Below the pieces are notes generated by a model. That model saw only the letters and a list, made by a program, of their open reading frames with translations. It did not search any database and was not told where the DNA came from. The translations under genes and the position numbers were made by a program. Below are positions 10,197-20,144 of a stretch of DNA of 64,000 bases, one piece after another (the stretch's first letter is position 1; each line of letters starts with the position of its first letter). The stretch is from contig NC_071332.1 of the NCBI RefSeq assembly GCF_010183535.1, positions 14,508,001-14,572,000 on the forward strand, in the 5' to 3' direction. The DNA comes from Caenorhabditis remanei. Lineage: Eukaryota; Nematoda; Chromadorea; Rhabditida; Rhabditidae.

Positions 10197-11024
10197 TTAG
10201 TCGGGAACTTGTGGAGTTTCTGGGAGTGGGACTGGAAGTTCAGGAACAACTCCTCCGTTTCCTCCTTGGAGAGTTTTGGCAACTCTAGAAGCAATTAGGA
10301 AAATGGCTTCGAGTTCCTGAAAAAATAGAAATAGAAATAACAAGAAAAGGAATAAAAACTCACAATTGGTGATTGTTTTCTCAAGTTCTCAATGGCTTCA
10401 TTCTGTTGGAGAAGAGTCTGATCCTGGTTGTTGAGAATTTGAGTGAGTTGATCGAAGACACTTCCAAGATTAGCAACAACTTCACTGACTCTCGAAAGAA
10501 GTTCACTGACAAGATTGGTTACTGTAGCCAGAAGAGAAGCAAGCAGATTCTGAAACCGTAAATATGAAGCATGAATTTGATAGTGACTCACTTCGTTTTG
10601 TCCAGAGAGTGCTTGTTGGAGTTGTTGGGTAATCTCATCAATGCTCAGAGATGCATTCGAGAGAATATCAGTCACTTGTGCGAGGACTGGTTCCGGAAGA
10701 CCTTGCAAGAAATCCACCAAGAACTGAGGCAGCTCAGTGAGATTTCCAATGATTGGCAATCCCAAACCACCTGGAGTTCCTCCGAGAATACTCAAAAGAC
10801 CACCGAGAGCATCTTCATTTCCTCCGAGAAGGTTATTCACAATTTCAGTCAATCCTCCGTTTTCTCCACCGAGAAGTCCTCCGAGTACTCTTCCAAGACC
10901 ACCTTCACCACCTGTGATTCCTCCGAGTACACCACCATTTCCACCGAGAATATCTCCCAGTCCAAGACTATTAGGGACAGCGGATGCAAGAGCAATCGAA
11001 GAAACAATTTTTGGATGAGTACAT
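10197..11024 (-). pseudogene. Glycine-rich secreted protein gene, broken in the signal peptide
   Basis: Exons would be 11024-10592, 10549-10364 and 10316-10197, colinear with the intact gene at 11663. Compared with that gene, 11 net bases are missing just after the codons for MYSSK, so the start codon leads to a stop after 17 codons. The rest of the frame (LGGLLSILGGTPGGLGLPII and onward) is intact, with no upstream in-frame ATG. Either this is a young pseudogene or an alternative start is used. The remaining protein would have the Gly-rich region, a LTELP-type helical region and a C-terminal PVPLPETPQVPD tail. Confidence 0.7.
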
Positions 11025-11199
11025 TCTGAAATTATTTTGAATTGAAGAAAGTTGTTGAACTTCTTTTATAAAGAAGTAAAAACCAGTTAATGTTGTTTTT
11101 TTTCCATTGTAACCTTCCGTCTTTTATACATTTCGGACTAATCAGGTATTTCAATGATCCTGTGTACGAATGGGATTGGTTTTTGAGCAACTGTTTGTT

Positions 11200-11600
11200 G
11201 TCAGATTATGCAAATTAACAAATCTTGTCTATCTCAAAAAAGAGTTTTCTTAGATCGGCATGAGAATCTTTACCCATGATTACTTAAACTGTATCGGAGA
11301 ATTCCCTTGATTATTAAACCCACGGCTATCATTAATCCACAGGACTCTACGAGTCTATTATTTTGTACTGATAAATTGATAGTCGGTCAACTGTTTATCA
11401 TGCAAATCCGTAATAGAAATAACTGTTAGAGTGACCGTCTGATGTTCGAAAATCAACTATTTTGAATAAGTGTCTAGTTTGAAAAATATAAACTAAAAAC
11501 AAAGAGTTGCTCAGAAATCAATCGGCTATTTTTACTGTGTAGTTTTGACAAAGATCGTGTCACTTTTCAGAGTATAAAAGGATGGATAGAATGTTGGAAA
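11200..11600. promoter_or_regulatory. Divergent promoter with two ATGCAAAT octamers and a TATA box
   Basis: Between the two head-to-head glycine-rich genes lie ATGCAAAT octamers at 11208-11215 and 11400-11407, both in the same orientation, and AGTATAAAAGG at about 11572-11582 for the right-hand gene. The block from about 11378 to 11530, including GATAGTCGGTCAACTG, is strongly conserved upstream of the paralog at 17349. Octamers of this type bind POU homeodomain proteins; that link is inference. Confidence 0.5.
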
Positions 11601-11662
11601 ATCATCATAAACTATCATTTCAGTTCGATAAATCATTAACCTAAATCACGCAGTTTTTCAGA

Positions 11663-12501
11663 ATGTGCTCATCCAAAGTTATCTTTGCCATTGTTGCTTC
11701 GATTGCTCTTGCATCCGCGGTCCCTAATACAATTGGATTGGAAGATATTCTCGGTGGAAATGGTGGTGTACTCGGAGGAATTACTAGCGGTGAAGGTGGT
11801 CTTGGAGGAGTACTCGGAGGACTTCTCGGTGGAGAAAACGGAGGATTGACTGAAATTGTGAATAACCTTCTCGGAGGAAATGAAGATGCTCTCGGTGGTC
11901 TTTTGAGTATTCTCGGAGGAACTCCAGGTGGATTGGGACTGCCAATCATTGGAAATCTCACTGAGCTGCCTCAGTTCTTGGTGGATTTCTTGCAAGGTCT
12001 TCCGGAACCAGTCCTCGCACAAGTGACTGATATTCTCTCGAATGCATCTCTGAGCATTGATGAGATTACCCAACAACTCCAACAAGCACTCTCTGGACAA
12101 AACGAAGTGAGTCACTATCAAATTCATGCTTCATATTTACGGTTTCAGAATCTGCTTGCTTCTCTTCTGGCTACAGTAACCAATCTTGTCAGTGAACTTC
12201 TTTCGAGAGTCAGTGAAGTTGTTGCTAATCTTGGAAGTGTCTTCGATCAACTCACTCAAATTCTCAACAACCAGGATCAGACTCTTCTCCAACAGAATGA
12301 AGCCATTGAGAACTTGAGAAAACAATCACCAATTGTGAGTTTTTATTCCTTTTCTTGTTATTTCTATTTCTATTTTTCTAGGAACTCGAAGCCATTTTCC
12401 TAATTGCTTCTAGAGTTGCCAAAACTCTCCAAGGAGGAAATGGAGGAGTTGTTCCTGAACTTCCAGTCCCACTCCCAGAAACTCCACAAGTTCCCGTCTA
12501 A
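11663..12501 (+). CDS. Glycine-rich secreted protein, nematode-specific
   Basis: Exons 11663-12106, 12149-12334 and 12382-12501 (all phase 0) encode 249 aa. A signal peptide (about 1-18, MCSSKVIFAIVASIALASA) is followed by Gly-Leu repeats (LGGLLGGENGG), a region with NLTELPQFL, then an amphipathic heptad-like exon (NLVSELLSRVSEVVANLGS) and a Pro-rich end. The start codon is two bases after TTTTTCAG, consistent with SL trans-splicing. No known domain is recognised. Secretion into a lumen or the cuticle matrix is plausible. The gene is head to head with the broken copy at 10197 and convergent with the one at 15844. Confidence 0.8.
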
Positions 12502-12595
12502 CTCTCATCAAACGACTCATCATTTGTACTGTATATACTCTGTCTTCTGTGAATAAACTATCGAACATTCCATTCTCATCTGAAGTGATAGTAAA

Positions 12596-13021
12596 AGAAA
12601 TCTCACGACATCTTGGCGTTTAAAGGAAAACGAGAAAACTATGCGAGTTGGCTAATGTAAGTGAATAAGAGTCGTATTCGATGAATAACAGACTTGCACA
12701 CATTTCGTATTTTCCGAAAATCGAAGGTATTCATGATCAATAATTCTGTATTTCAGAATTCCTAAAACTCCAGAAACGAGAAAGAGACAGATTCTTTGGT
12801 TAAATTGGAATGGTAACAAAATATCCATGAGAACTTATTCAATTCACGAACGTCCTCAATACGATGTTGGCCCATTTGAACCCGAGTTTCACATTTTGAA
12901 ATGTCTTCAACGCAAGAATCGTTTGGATTATGAATTGAAGGCGATGGGAACGGAGAATCATGAAAACACTCGAAGACATACAGAAATCAGAAAAGAACTT
13001 CGAGAAATAATTGAAGAACTT

Positions 13022-13092
<71 letters not shown>

Positions 13093-13123
13093 TCGCATTT
13101 CACAACGGATATTTATTTTATAA
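12596..13123 (+). pseudogene. Truncated gene remnant ending in a GA-repeat-derived Arg-Glu tract
   Basis: Two exon-like blocks join in frame: up to 12656 (KGKRENYASWL, then GT at 12657) and 12757-13123 (IPKTPETRKRQILWLNWNG and onward to LRERERE). There is no start codon; a stop codon and the duplicated 3' end of the glycine-rich gene lie just upstream. The C-terminal part is overwritten by a GA microsatellite that encodes about 11 Arg-Glu dipeptides before SRISQRIFIL and a stop. The domain is not recognised. It was probably decapitated by the neighbouring duplication. Confidence 0.35.
13023..13089 (+). repeat. (GA)n microsatellite, about 33 units
   Basis: An uninterrupted GA dinucleotide run lies in the 3' part of the truncated open frame, where it reads as alternating Arg-Glu codons. 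Confidence 0.95.
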
Positions 13124-13596
13124 TTAAAAAATGAATATCAGATGCATATTATCCAACAATTTCTATTGCAATTATGTCCATTTTTTATTGTCATCCTTGA
13201 ACGCATGATCATCAAATGAATGCTTATTTTTGTTATCAAGAGATGTAAACGTTAACAAATATATATACAGCGATTAAGTATTGAGACTCGACGTTTTTCC
13301 ACATTGAAACAAATTTATGTGTCTAAAAAAGAGGCTCCGCGCCGGGTATAGGTAGTTCTTACAATCAAACCCAGAACTTCAATAGTTTAGCTAATTCAAA
13401 ATCATCAGATTGGCCGATTAGTCCAAATAACTCCCTTTGCAATCTAATAAAGATCAACCACATTCTCATATCTCTTTTATATTGATTTTATAATCTTATG
13501 TGATGACAATGATAATATGACTTTCTTATTGTTCTGTTAGGAGAAAGTTCAGAAATAAAACAATACCCATTACTTTTTTTTTCAGTTTTCAGTATA

Positions 13597-15584
13597 CAGT
13601 GCGCGTCATAAATATGCGCCACCCCCCAAAATCGGTGTGTTCGGAGAAGCGAGTTATTTTTCTGAGAAATCGTTATCAAAATTGAATTCAGCGTATCAAA
13701 AAACCTATATTCCCAAGTTTTGAGAAAAAAAATGTCGAAAAAGTCGCTAAAATGGCCGCGTCATAAATATACGCCACCTCCCAAAAAATGAGAAATAGTT
13801 CAATTTTTTGCGATTTTATTTAAATTTTTTGTAGAAGTTTGTTCATGAAACAGAATCTAACGATGTTTTTGAATACGTACTCGACAGTTCTCAAAAAACT
13901 CCCTGTGATATTTTTAAATTTCAGCACTTTTTGGCGATTTTCATGATTTTTGAGAAATTACCGTTATTCAGACTTGTCACGGGCCGGGCCGGGCCGGGCC
14001 GGGCCGGGCCGAAATCAGAAAAAATTTTGGCCCGGCCCGGCCCGGCCCGGCCCGGCGGGCCAAACTCAGCAAAAATCTCGGCCCGGCCCGGCCCGGCCCG
14101 GCCAGGCTCTTTTGAAACATGTTGAGTTTTTGATTTTTTTTTGGAAATTTTAGGTAAAATGTGAGTATGTATGATAATTAAGGCATTTTTACTCTATTTT
14201 TTCGAAAAAATTCAAATAAAATTTGGTAAAAACGGGTTCCCATTTTTTGAAATCAGGAAAAATTTTGGCCCGGCCCGGCCCGGCCCGGCCCGCCGGGCCA
14301 AACTCAAGAAAAATCTCAGCCCGGCCCGATTTTTGACAAGTCTGCCGTTATTTTCTGGTCTCGAAATATAGTACCTGTCTGTATTTTAACATTTTTCAAA
14401 CCTACAACGCTCAATCTTCCTATCTCAACCTTATTTGAAGCCAGAAATTGATATTCCAGGTCTTAATTTAGTCGATTCAGGTAACTCGGGTCAACTAGGC
14501 CTGTAAGCATTGAGAGTTGTAGACTAGAAATGAGATTTCTGGCGAGCTGGAGGATCGAGTATTGGTTGAAACCGCACGAAACCCTTAATTTTGTATTATT
14601 TTCTTTCAATTTGCCTATATGTCTTGAAAATCTACTCTTGATAAGGACCACTGAGAGCATTTCAAATGAGAAGAGAAGCTGCCATGTGCTATGAACTTGT
14701 TTCACACCTGTTCGGCCTAGAAGTCGTCTGTATATTCTTATCAGACTCACAATTTGTTGTGGTAACATGCATATTTGACTAAAAGTACGTAAATAATGAC
14801 ATATATTTGCTTATAAGCATAATGAGTAGGTGAGATAAGCTGTCTCAGTTAGATGAGTTCCTCCATGACAACTACAATGAACCTGTGGAGAGCTAGGGGT
14901 TTTCTCCGAGGCGAATCAAATTAAATTATGCATTTTTCGAGTTATTTGAATGAGGAAGCAGGGGTTTGGTGCGGTTTCAACCAATACTCGATCCTCCAGC
15001 TCGCCAGAAATCTCATTTCTAGTCTACAACTCTCAATGCTTACAGGCCTAGTTGACCCGAGTTACCTGAATCGACTAAATTAAGACCTGGAATATCAATT
15101 TCTGGCTTCAAATAAGGTTGAGATAGGAAGATTGAGCGTTGTAGGTTTGAAAATGTTAAAATACAGACAGGTACTATATTTCGAGACCAGAAAATAACGG
15201 TAATTTCTCAAAAATCATGAAAATCGCCAAAAAGTGCTGAAATTTAAAAATATCACAGGGAGTTTTTTGAGAACTGTCGAGTACGTATTCAAAAACATCG
15301 TTAGATTCTGTTTCATGAACAAACTTCTACAAAAAATTTAAATAAAATCGCAAAAAATTGAACTATTTCTCATTTTTTGGGAGGTGGCGTATATTTATGA
15401 CGCGGCCATTTTAGCGACTTTTTGGCGGTCTGGACGAATTTTTCGACATTTTTTTTCTCAAAACTTGGGAATATAGGTTTTTTGATACGCTGAATTCAAT
15501 TTCGATAACGATTTCTCATAAAAATAACTCGCTTCTCCGAACACACCGATTTTGGGGGGTGGCGCATATTTATGACGCGCACTG
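13597..15584. mobile_element. Palindromic non-autonomous DNA transposon with TA duplication (Tc1/mariner-like ends)
   Basis: The ends are perfect inverted repeats (CAGTGCGCGTCATAAATATG at the left) flanked by TA on both sides (13595-13596 and 15585-15586). The arms extend about 600 bp inward (to about 14,575 and from about 14,965) with small indels, around a loop of about 390 bp. CAGT ends with a TA target duplication fit Tc1/mariner-type elements. No transposase frame is present. The left arm is interrupted by the nested 376-bp insertion at 13969. Confidence 0.8.
13969..14344. mobile_element. Nested 376-bp hAT-like MITE rich in GGGCC repeats
   Basis: The 11-bp terminal inverted repeats are CAGACTTGTCA and its complement. 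It is flanked by an exact 8-bp duplication, CCGTTATT (13961-13968 and 14345-14352). The matching site in the opposite arm of the host palindrome (about 15198) has a single uninterrupted CCGTTATT, giving the empty-site sequence inside the same window. An 8-bp duplication with short inverted repeats fits the hAT superfamily. The interior has arrays of GGGCC/CCCGG and no coding capacity. Confidence 0.8.
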
Positions 15585-15586
15585 TA

Positions 15587-15843
15587 TTATGGAAACAACT
15601 TGGGAATGTTCGATAGTTTATTTACAAGACAGAGTATATACAGTACAAATGATGAGTCGTTTGATGAGAGTTAGTGTTATGTCATTTGGTGGAGGAGAAG
15701 GGAATTATAAAACCATTTATTTACATGGTGAGAATCAACAACTAAGAGTTCTCTACATCTTATATAGGCAGATCTTCTTGCCACGTGTGACCTCGGGGTT
15801 GGACGTTCACTAGGCTAGGCCATGCTAGTTCACGCCACAACAG
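15587..15843. other. Displaced 3' flank of the glycine-rich gene and unassigned spacer
   Basis: Bases about 15608-15672 are an inverted copy of the 3' flank of the gene at 11663 (GAATGTTCGATAGTTTATTT and on). They are separated from the coding end at 15844 by about 165 bp of unrelated sequence. This suggests an insertion in the 3' flank of the minus-strand gene. Confidence 0.5.
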
Positions 15844-16700
15844 TTAGACAGGAACTTGTGGAGTTTCTGGGAGTGGGACTGGAAGTTCTGGGACAACTGG
15901 TCCATTTCCTCCTTGGAGTGTATCGGCAACTCGGGAAGCAATTATGAAAATGGCTTCGAGTTCCTGGAAAAATAAAAATAAAGAAAGAATAAGAATAAGA
16001 AAAAAAACTCACAATTGGGAATTGTTTTCTCAAGTTCTCAATAGCTTCATTCTGTTGGAGAAGAGTCTGATCTTGGTTGTTGAGAATTTGAGTGAGTTGA
16101 TCGAAGACACTTCCAAAATTAGCAACAACTTCACTGACTCCCGAAAGAAGTTCACTGACAAAATTGGTTACTGTAGAGAGGAGAGTGGCAAGAACATCCT
16201 GAAAACAATAGAATAATGAGAATATACTAGAGGCAAGGGCTCACTTGGTTTTGGCCAGAGAGCAAATCAGTGAGTTGACTTGTGATTTCATTGATGTTCA
16301 GAGTATCATCTGAGAGAATTCCAGTGATTTTCTCAAGAAGTGGTGTTGGGAGATCTTCCAAGAACTTGGTCAAGAATGTGGGAAGTTCCGTGAGATTTCC
16401 AGTGAGTGGCAGTCCCAATCCACCTGGAGATCCTCCGAGAACACTCAAAAGATTATCAAGAACATCTTGATTTCCTCCGAGAAGACCATTCACAATTCCT
16501 CCGATTCCTCCATTCTCTCCACCAGTAATTCCTCCGAGTATTCCTCCAATACCACCTTCTCCTCCGATGATTCCTCCGAGTCCACCTTCTCCTCCTTTAA
16601 TTGTATCTCCCAATCCAAGACCTCCGAGTAATCCATTTGGAGCTCCGGATACGAGAGCAATTGAAGCAACGACAGCGAAGATAGCTTTGGATGCGTACAT
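15844..16700 (-). CDS. Glycine-rich secreted protein (second pair, left member)
   Basis: Exons 16700-16245, 16198-16013 and 15963-15844 encode 253 aa with all-phase-0 introns. A signal peptide (MYASKAIFAVVASIALVSGA) precedes Gly-Gly-Leu/Ile repeats, NLTELPTFL, a helical middle exon (NFVSELLSGVSEVVANFGS) and a C-terminal LPETPQVPV. The last exon is closest to that of the gene at 11663, the first exon to that at 17349, so copies appear to have exchanged segments. No conserved domain is recognised. Confidence 0.8.
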
Positions 16701-16859
16701 TCTGGAAATGATACGAAATGAATGAAACTAGAAAGTATTGAAACAGAGAGAAATGATTTGATGAAGTTTTGGGAATTCTGACCTTTTATACTATTTCAGA
16801 TTTTCTGAGTTCTTTATAATTCAACTGGATTGAATTGGTTTTTGAGCAATTGTTTGTTT

Positions 16860-17265
16860 TCAGATTATGCAAATTGACCTATTATTGTCAGTCTGTATGA
16901 CGTGATCCGAATTCAAGAATCAAATATTTTAAGAAAGAATTCATTCATCTGAAACAATCAGACGTTCAGATTTTCTATGAAAAGGGGATAAGATTTATAG
17001 AATTGCGAATTAGAATTACTCATCTGGCAAACTGATGCACACATTCATATGTTTAATTGATAGTCGGTCAACTGTTATTATGCAAATTCATAGTAGAAAC
17101 AACTGTTTGAGTGAAAGTCTGATGTTTGGAAATCAACTATTTAGAATAAGTGTCTAGTTTGAAAAATATAAACTAAAAACAAAGAGTTGCTCAACAATCA
17201 ATCCGTTATTTTTCAGACTAATTTATGGCAGAGATCATGTCTCTATTTCAGAGTATAAATAGATG
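16860..17265. promoter_or_regulatory. Divergent promoter with ATGCAAAT octamers, second pair
   Basis: Octamers ATGCAAAT lie at 16867-16874 and 17080-17087, spaced as in the first pair. A TATA-like AGAGTATAAATAG lies at about 17251-17263 for the plus gene. About 150 bp following GATAGTCGGTCAACTG is shared with the promoter of the gene at 11663. Confidence 0.5.
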
Positions 17266-17348
17266 GAAGGGACTGTCGCCAAATCATCATCCATTTTTAG
17301 TTCATTTCATTTCTATACAACCATTTGTTTTTCGATTCAATTTCCAGA

Positions 17349-18205
17349 ATGTACTCATCCAAAGCTATCTTCGTCGTCGTTGTTTCAATTGCTCTTGTAT
17401 CCGGAGCTCCAAATGGATTACTCGGTGGTCTTGGATTGGGAGATACAATTGGAGGAGGAGAAGGTGGACTCGGAGGAATCATCGGAGGAGAAGGTGGTAT
17501 TGGAGGAATACTCGGAGGAATTACTGGTGGAGAGAATGGAGGAATCGGAGGAATTGTGAATGGTCTTCTCGGAGGAAATCAAGATGTTCTTGATAATCTT
17601 TTGAGAGTTCTCGGAGGATCTCCAGGTGGATTGGGACTGCCACTCACTGGAAATCTCACGGAACTTCCCACATTCTTGACCAAGTTCTTGGAAGATCTCC
17701 CAACACCACTTCTTGAGAAAATCACTGGAATTCTCTCAGATGATACTCTGAACATCAATGAAATCACAAGTCAACTCACTGATTTGCTCTCTGGCCAAAA
17801 CCAAGTGAGCCCTTGCCTCTAGTATATTCTCATTATTCTATTGTTTTCAGGATGTTCTTGCCACTCTCCTCTCTACAGTAACCAATCTTATCAGTGAACT
17901 TCTTTCGGGAGTCAGTGAAGTTGTTGCTAATCTTGGAAGTGTCTTCGATCAACTCACTCAAATTCTCAACAACCAGGATCAGACTCTTCTCCAACAGAAT
18001 GAAGCCATTGAGAACTTGAGAAAACAATTCCCAATTGTGAGTTTCTTTTCTTATTCTTATTCTTTCTTTATTTTTATTTTTCCAGGAACTCGAAGCCATT
18101 TTCCTAATTGCTTCTAGAGTTGCTAAAACTCTTCAGGTAGGAAACGGAGGAGTTGTTCCTGAACTTCCAGTCCCACTCCCAGAAACTCCACAAGTTCCCG
18201 ACTAA
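17349..18205 (+). CDS. Glycine-rich secreted protein (second pair, right member)
   Basis: Exons 17349-17804, 17851-18036 and 18086-18205 encode 253 aa. A signal peptide (MYSSKAIFVVVVSIALVSGA) is followed by the Gly-rich repeats, the LTELP region, the helical exon and a PETPQVPD tail. The ATG follows TTTCCAGA directly, a likely SL acceptor. The 3' untranslated region matches that of the broken gene at 10197, while its 5' half matches the gene at 15844. Confidence 0.8.
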
Positions 18206-18260
18206 TTCTCATCAAACGACTTTTCAATTGTACTGAATATATTCTGTCTAATAAATTTTT

Positions 18261-18404
18261 TCGGGAGCTAATGCGCAGTGTGTCGCGAATGTGGTTGTGC
18301 CCGACGCTATATTCGAAATCTGGCAGAATGAGAATTGTAATACTGACTTGAAAGGAGCAATCTGTGAGGTTGCGGCATCTGATACCGAGAATTATTTCTC
18401 TTGA
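18261..18404 (+). pseudogene. Unplaced Cys-containing exon relic
   Basis: A 47-codon frame with coding-like composition (FEIWQNENCNTDLKGAICEV) ends at TGA. It has a stop just upstream and no start codon or acceptor. The CNTDLK piece recalls the CNTPELKK start of the ground-like domain, and a grl gene starts 300 bp downstream, but the rest does not match. Decayed exon of unknown origin. Confidence 0.25.
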
Positions 18405-18704
18405 ATTTTCTGAAGACTAATAAAATGTCACATTTGTTTTTTACCTTTTTGCGAGAGATTAGTTTGAAAAATTGGCTAGCAACGTTCACTTTTTCCTGAA
18501 CTTCGTTTTTCGAATTAATAAATTCATCACACTTTCCCTGTCATGATCCAGCTAGATAACGTCTTCATTTTTCATTTTTTGCGAGATTAAAATGAGAAAT
18601 GTAAACAACTTGGTGTAATGACACCTGAACCTTGATGGTATAAAAGTGAAGCATAGGATTCAGCAGACATCGCCCAGTGCTTCATCGGCTTCATCTTCTC
18701 AATC

Positions 18705-19233
18705 ATGCAATCTTCACTTCTCATCCTTCTCGCCTTGGTCTCCATTACTGCTGCCTGTCCAGGATTATTCGGAATGATGGGAGGAGGTGGTGGTGGATGT
18801 GGATGCAGACCTCCACCACCACCATCTCCATGTGGATGTGGAGGAAGAAAGAAGAGATCTCTCCCGGATAAACCAACTACTATGGAATTCTTCGGAATCG
18901 CTGCATCCGATGATGATGTTATGTGCAACACTCCTGAATTGAAGAAGATTATTTTGGAGGTATCTCTTTTCAGAGGGCTTCTCCAATTCACTAGCCTCTT
19001 TCAGAATATCCAAGCATCTGCATCTGATTCCTCGAAAGCTATTAATGGGGCACTGGAAGCCAAGGAGCTTATCAGATTCACCGTTGTTTGCTCAGAAGTA
19101 AATATTAGACAAAGCTGAGCCCAAAATACAAAATTGTGTTTTTCAGAACCCATTCGTCTTCACAATCCGTGCTGACACTGCCTACTGTGGTGCGAAGAAG
19201 AACGGACACACCTGCAACATTTTCTCTATGTGA
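18705..19233 (+). CDS. Ground-like (grl) hedgehog-related secreted protein, copy D
   Basis: Exons 18705-18959, 19005-19097 and 19147-19233 encode 144 aa: signal peptide, Gly-rich run, CGCRPPPPP, CGCGGRKKRS and a four-cysteine ground-like domain ending GHTCNIFSM. A TATA-like GGTATAAAAGTG lies at about 18637-18648. It stands alone, outside the inverted pair, and keeps the family's phase-0 intron positions. Confidence 0.88.
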
Positions 19234-19402
19234 AAATTGTACTTTTTTATATTTTATTTTTCTATTTCTAAGTATTTATGAATAAATATTTTGAGCATCT
19301 GTTTCAGTTTACATAAGCCTCTGTAATAATACTTCAGATGAAATGCTAAAAATCGCACAATAAAATGAAACTAAAAACGAAAAAGAAAAAGAAAAAATCA
19401 TT

Positions 19403-19486
19403 TGCCGGGGAGGGGAATCGAACCCCTAAAGGATTTACATCCACAGACTCAGGAGGCCCGCGCCTTTGCCACTTGGCTACCCCGAC
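19403..19486 (-). tRNA. Long-variable-arm tRNA with anticodon CCT (nematode V-arm type)
   Basis: Read on the minus strand from 19486 it folds as a class II tRNA. The acceptor GTCGGGG pairs with CCCCGGC; the D stem is GCC/GGC; the anticodon stem CGGGC/GTCTG (two G-U pairs) holds the loop CTCCTGA, hence anticodon CCT. A 16-nt variable arm has a GGAT/ATCC stem; the T arm AGGGG/CCCCT has loop TTCGATT; the discriminator is A. The B box is perfect and a T run follows. CCT normally marks tRNA-Arg, a class I tRNA, whereas a long arm with A73 is leucine-like. Nematodes are known to have such V-arm tRNAs with non-leucine anticodons that are charged with leucine in vitro. Confidence 0.75.
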
Positions 19487-20144
19487 GACGAGAGGAAAAG
19501 GGTGTGACGGGGTTATTACTTGATTTTACAGTGAGCAATAGGTTACTGTATATCTAAATTTGTTGTTTTTCGAAAATTTTCGATGATTTTCAATGTTGTT
19601 TGTATAGGGAAACAGTTATTAATTGGGGGTTCACCATTCCTTGCAGACTTGCGAAATTTCGAGTCAGCCCGCGGGCCAGCCCGTGCCGGATTTGAATATT
19701 TGAACTTTTTCACTACAATTTTTTTGCAAAAATTTATATAAATTTTTTCTCCAAAAATCGGAAAATTTTCGGGCCGGAGAAATTCTGATTTATAGGACAC
19801 CAAAAGGATTGCAAGTCATTGGGATAATTGTCTGGAATACCGCACCAATAAAGAACTTCTTCTGTATTCTCTGAGTTTCTGGTAACAAAACTCCAAAAAA
19901 CTCGCATGCACCATGATTCATAATTCTCATACCCAGAACACGATAGTTCACAAGTGTAAATTTTCTACGGATGTAATTTTTGTTCAGTCAGTCAAATAAA
20001 TTATTTTCCCATGGATGTCTCATTTGTTTTTCTTGTTTTTTTCTGAGAGGGAGGGGTTAATATGAGGCACAAAAAGTCATTAGTCAGAAGTTTTCATCTT
20101 CTGATTTCTCGTCAGTTCTGATTCATTTTACCACAGTTCAAGCT

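Noticed and set aside
10571..11029. Ser/Thr-rich plus-strand frames opposite the glycine-rich genes
   Set aside because: Antisense shadows of the repetitive Gly-Gly-Leu codons; they recur opposite every paralog.
13022..13090. GA run as a possible CRISPR-like or satellite array
   Set aside because: A simple dinucleotide microsatellite; no spacers.
13931..14371. Frames reading Ala-Arg-Pro-Gly repeats
   Set aside because: Translations of the GGGCC arrays inside a MITE; no splice or start context.
19640..19700. GC-rich patch (CCCGCGGGCCAGCCCG) as part of the hAT-like MITE
   Set aside because: No CAGACTTGTCA ends or 8-bp duplication found nearby; too short to assign.
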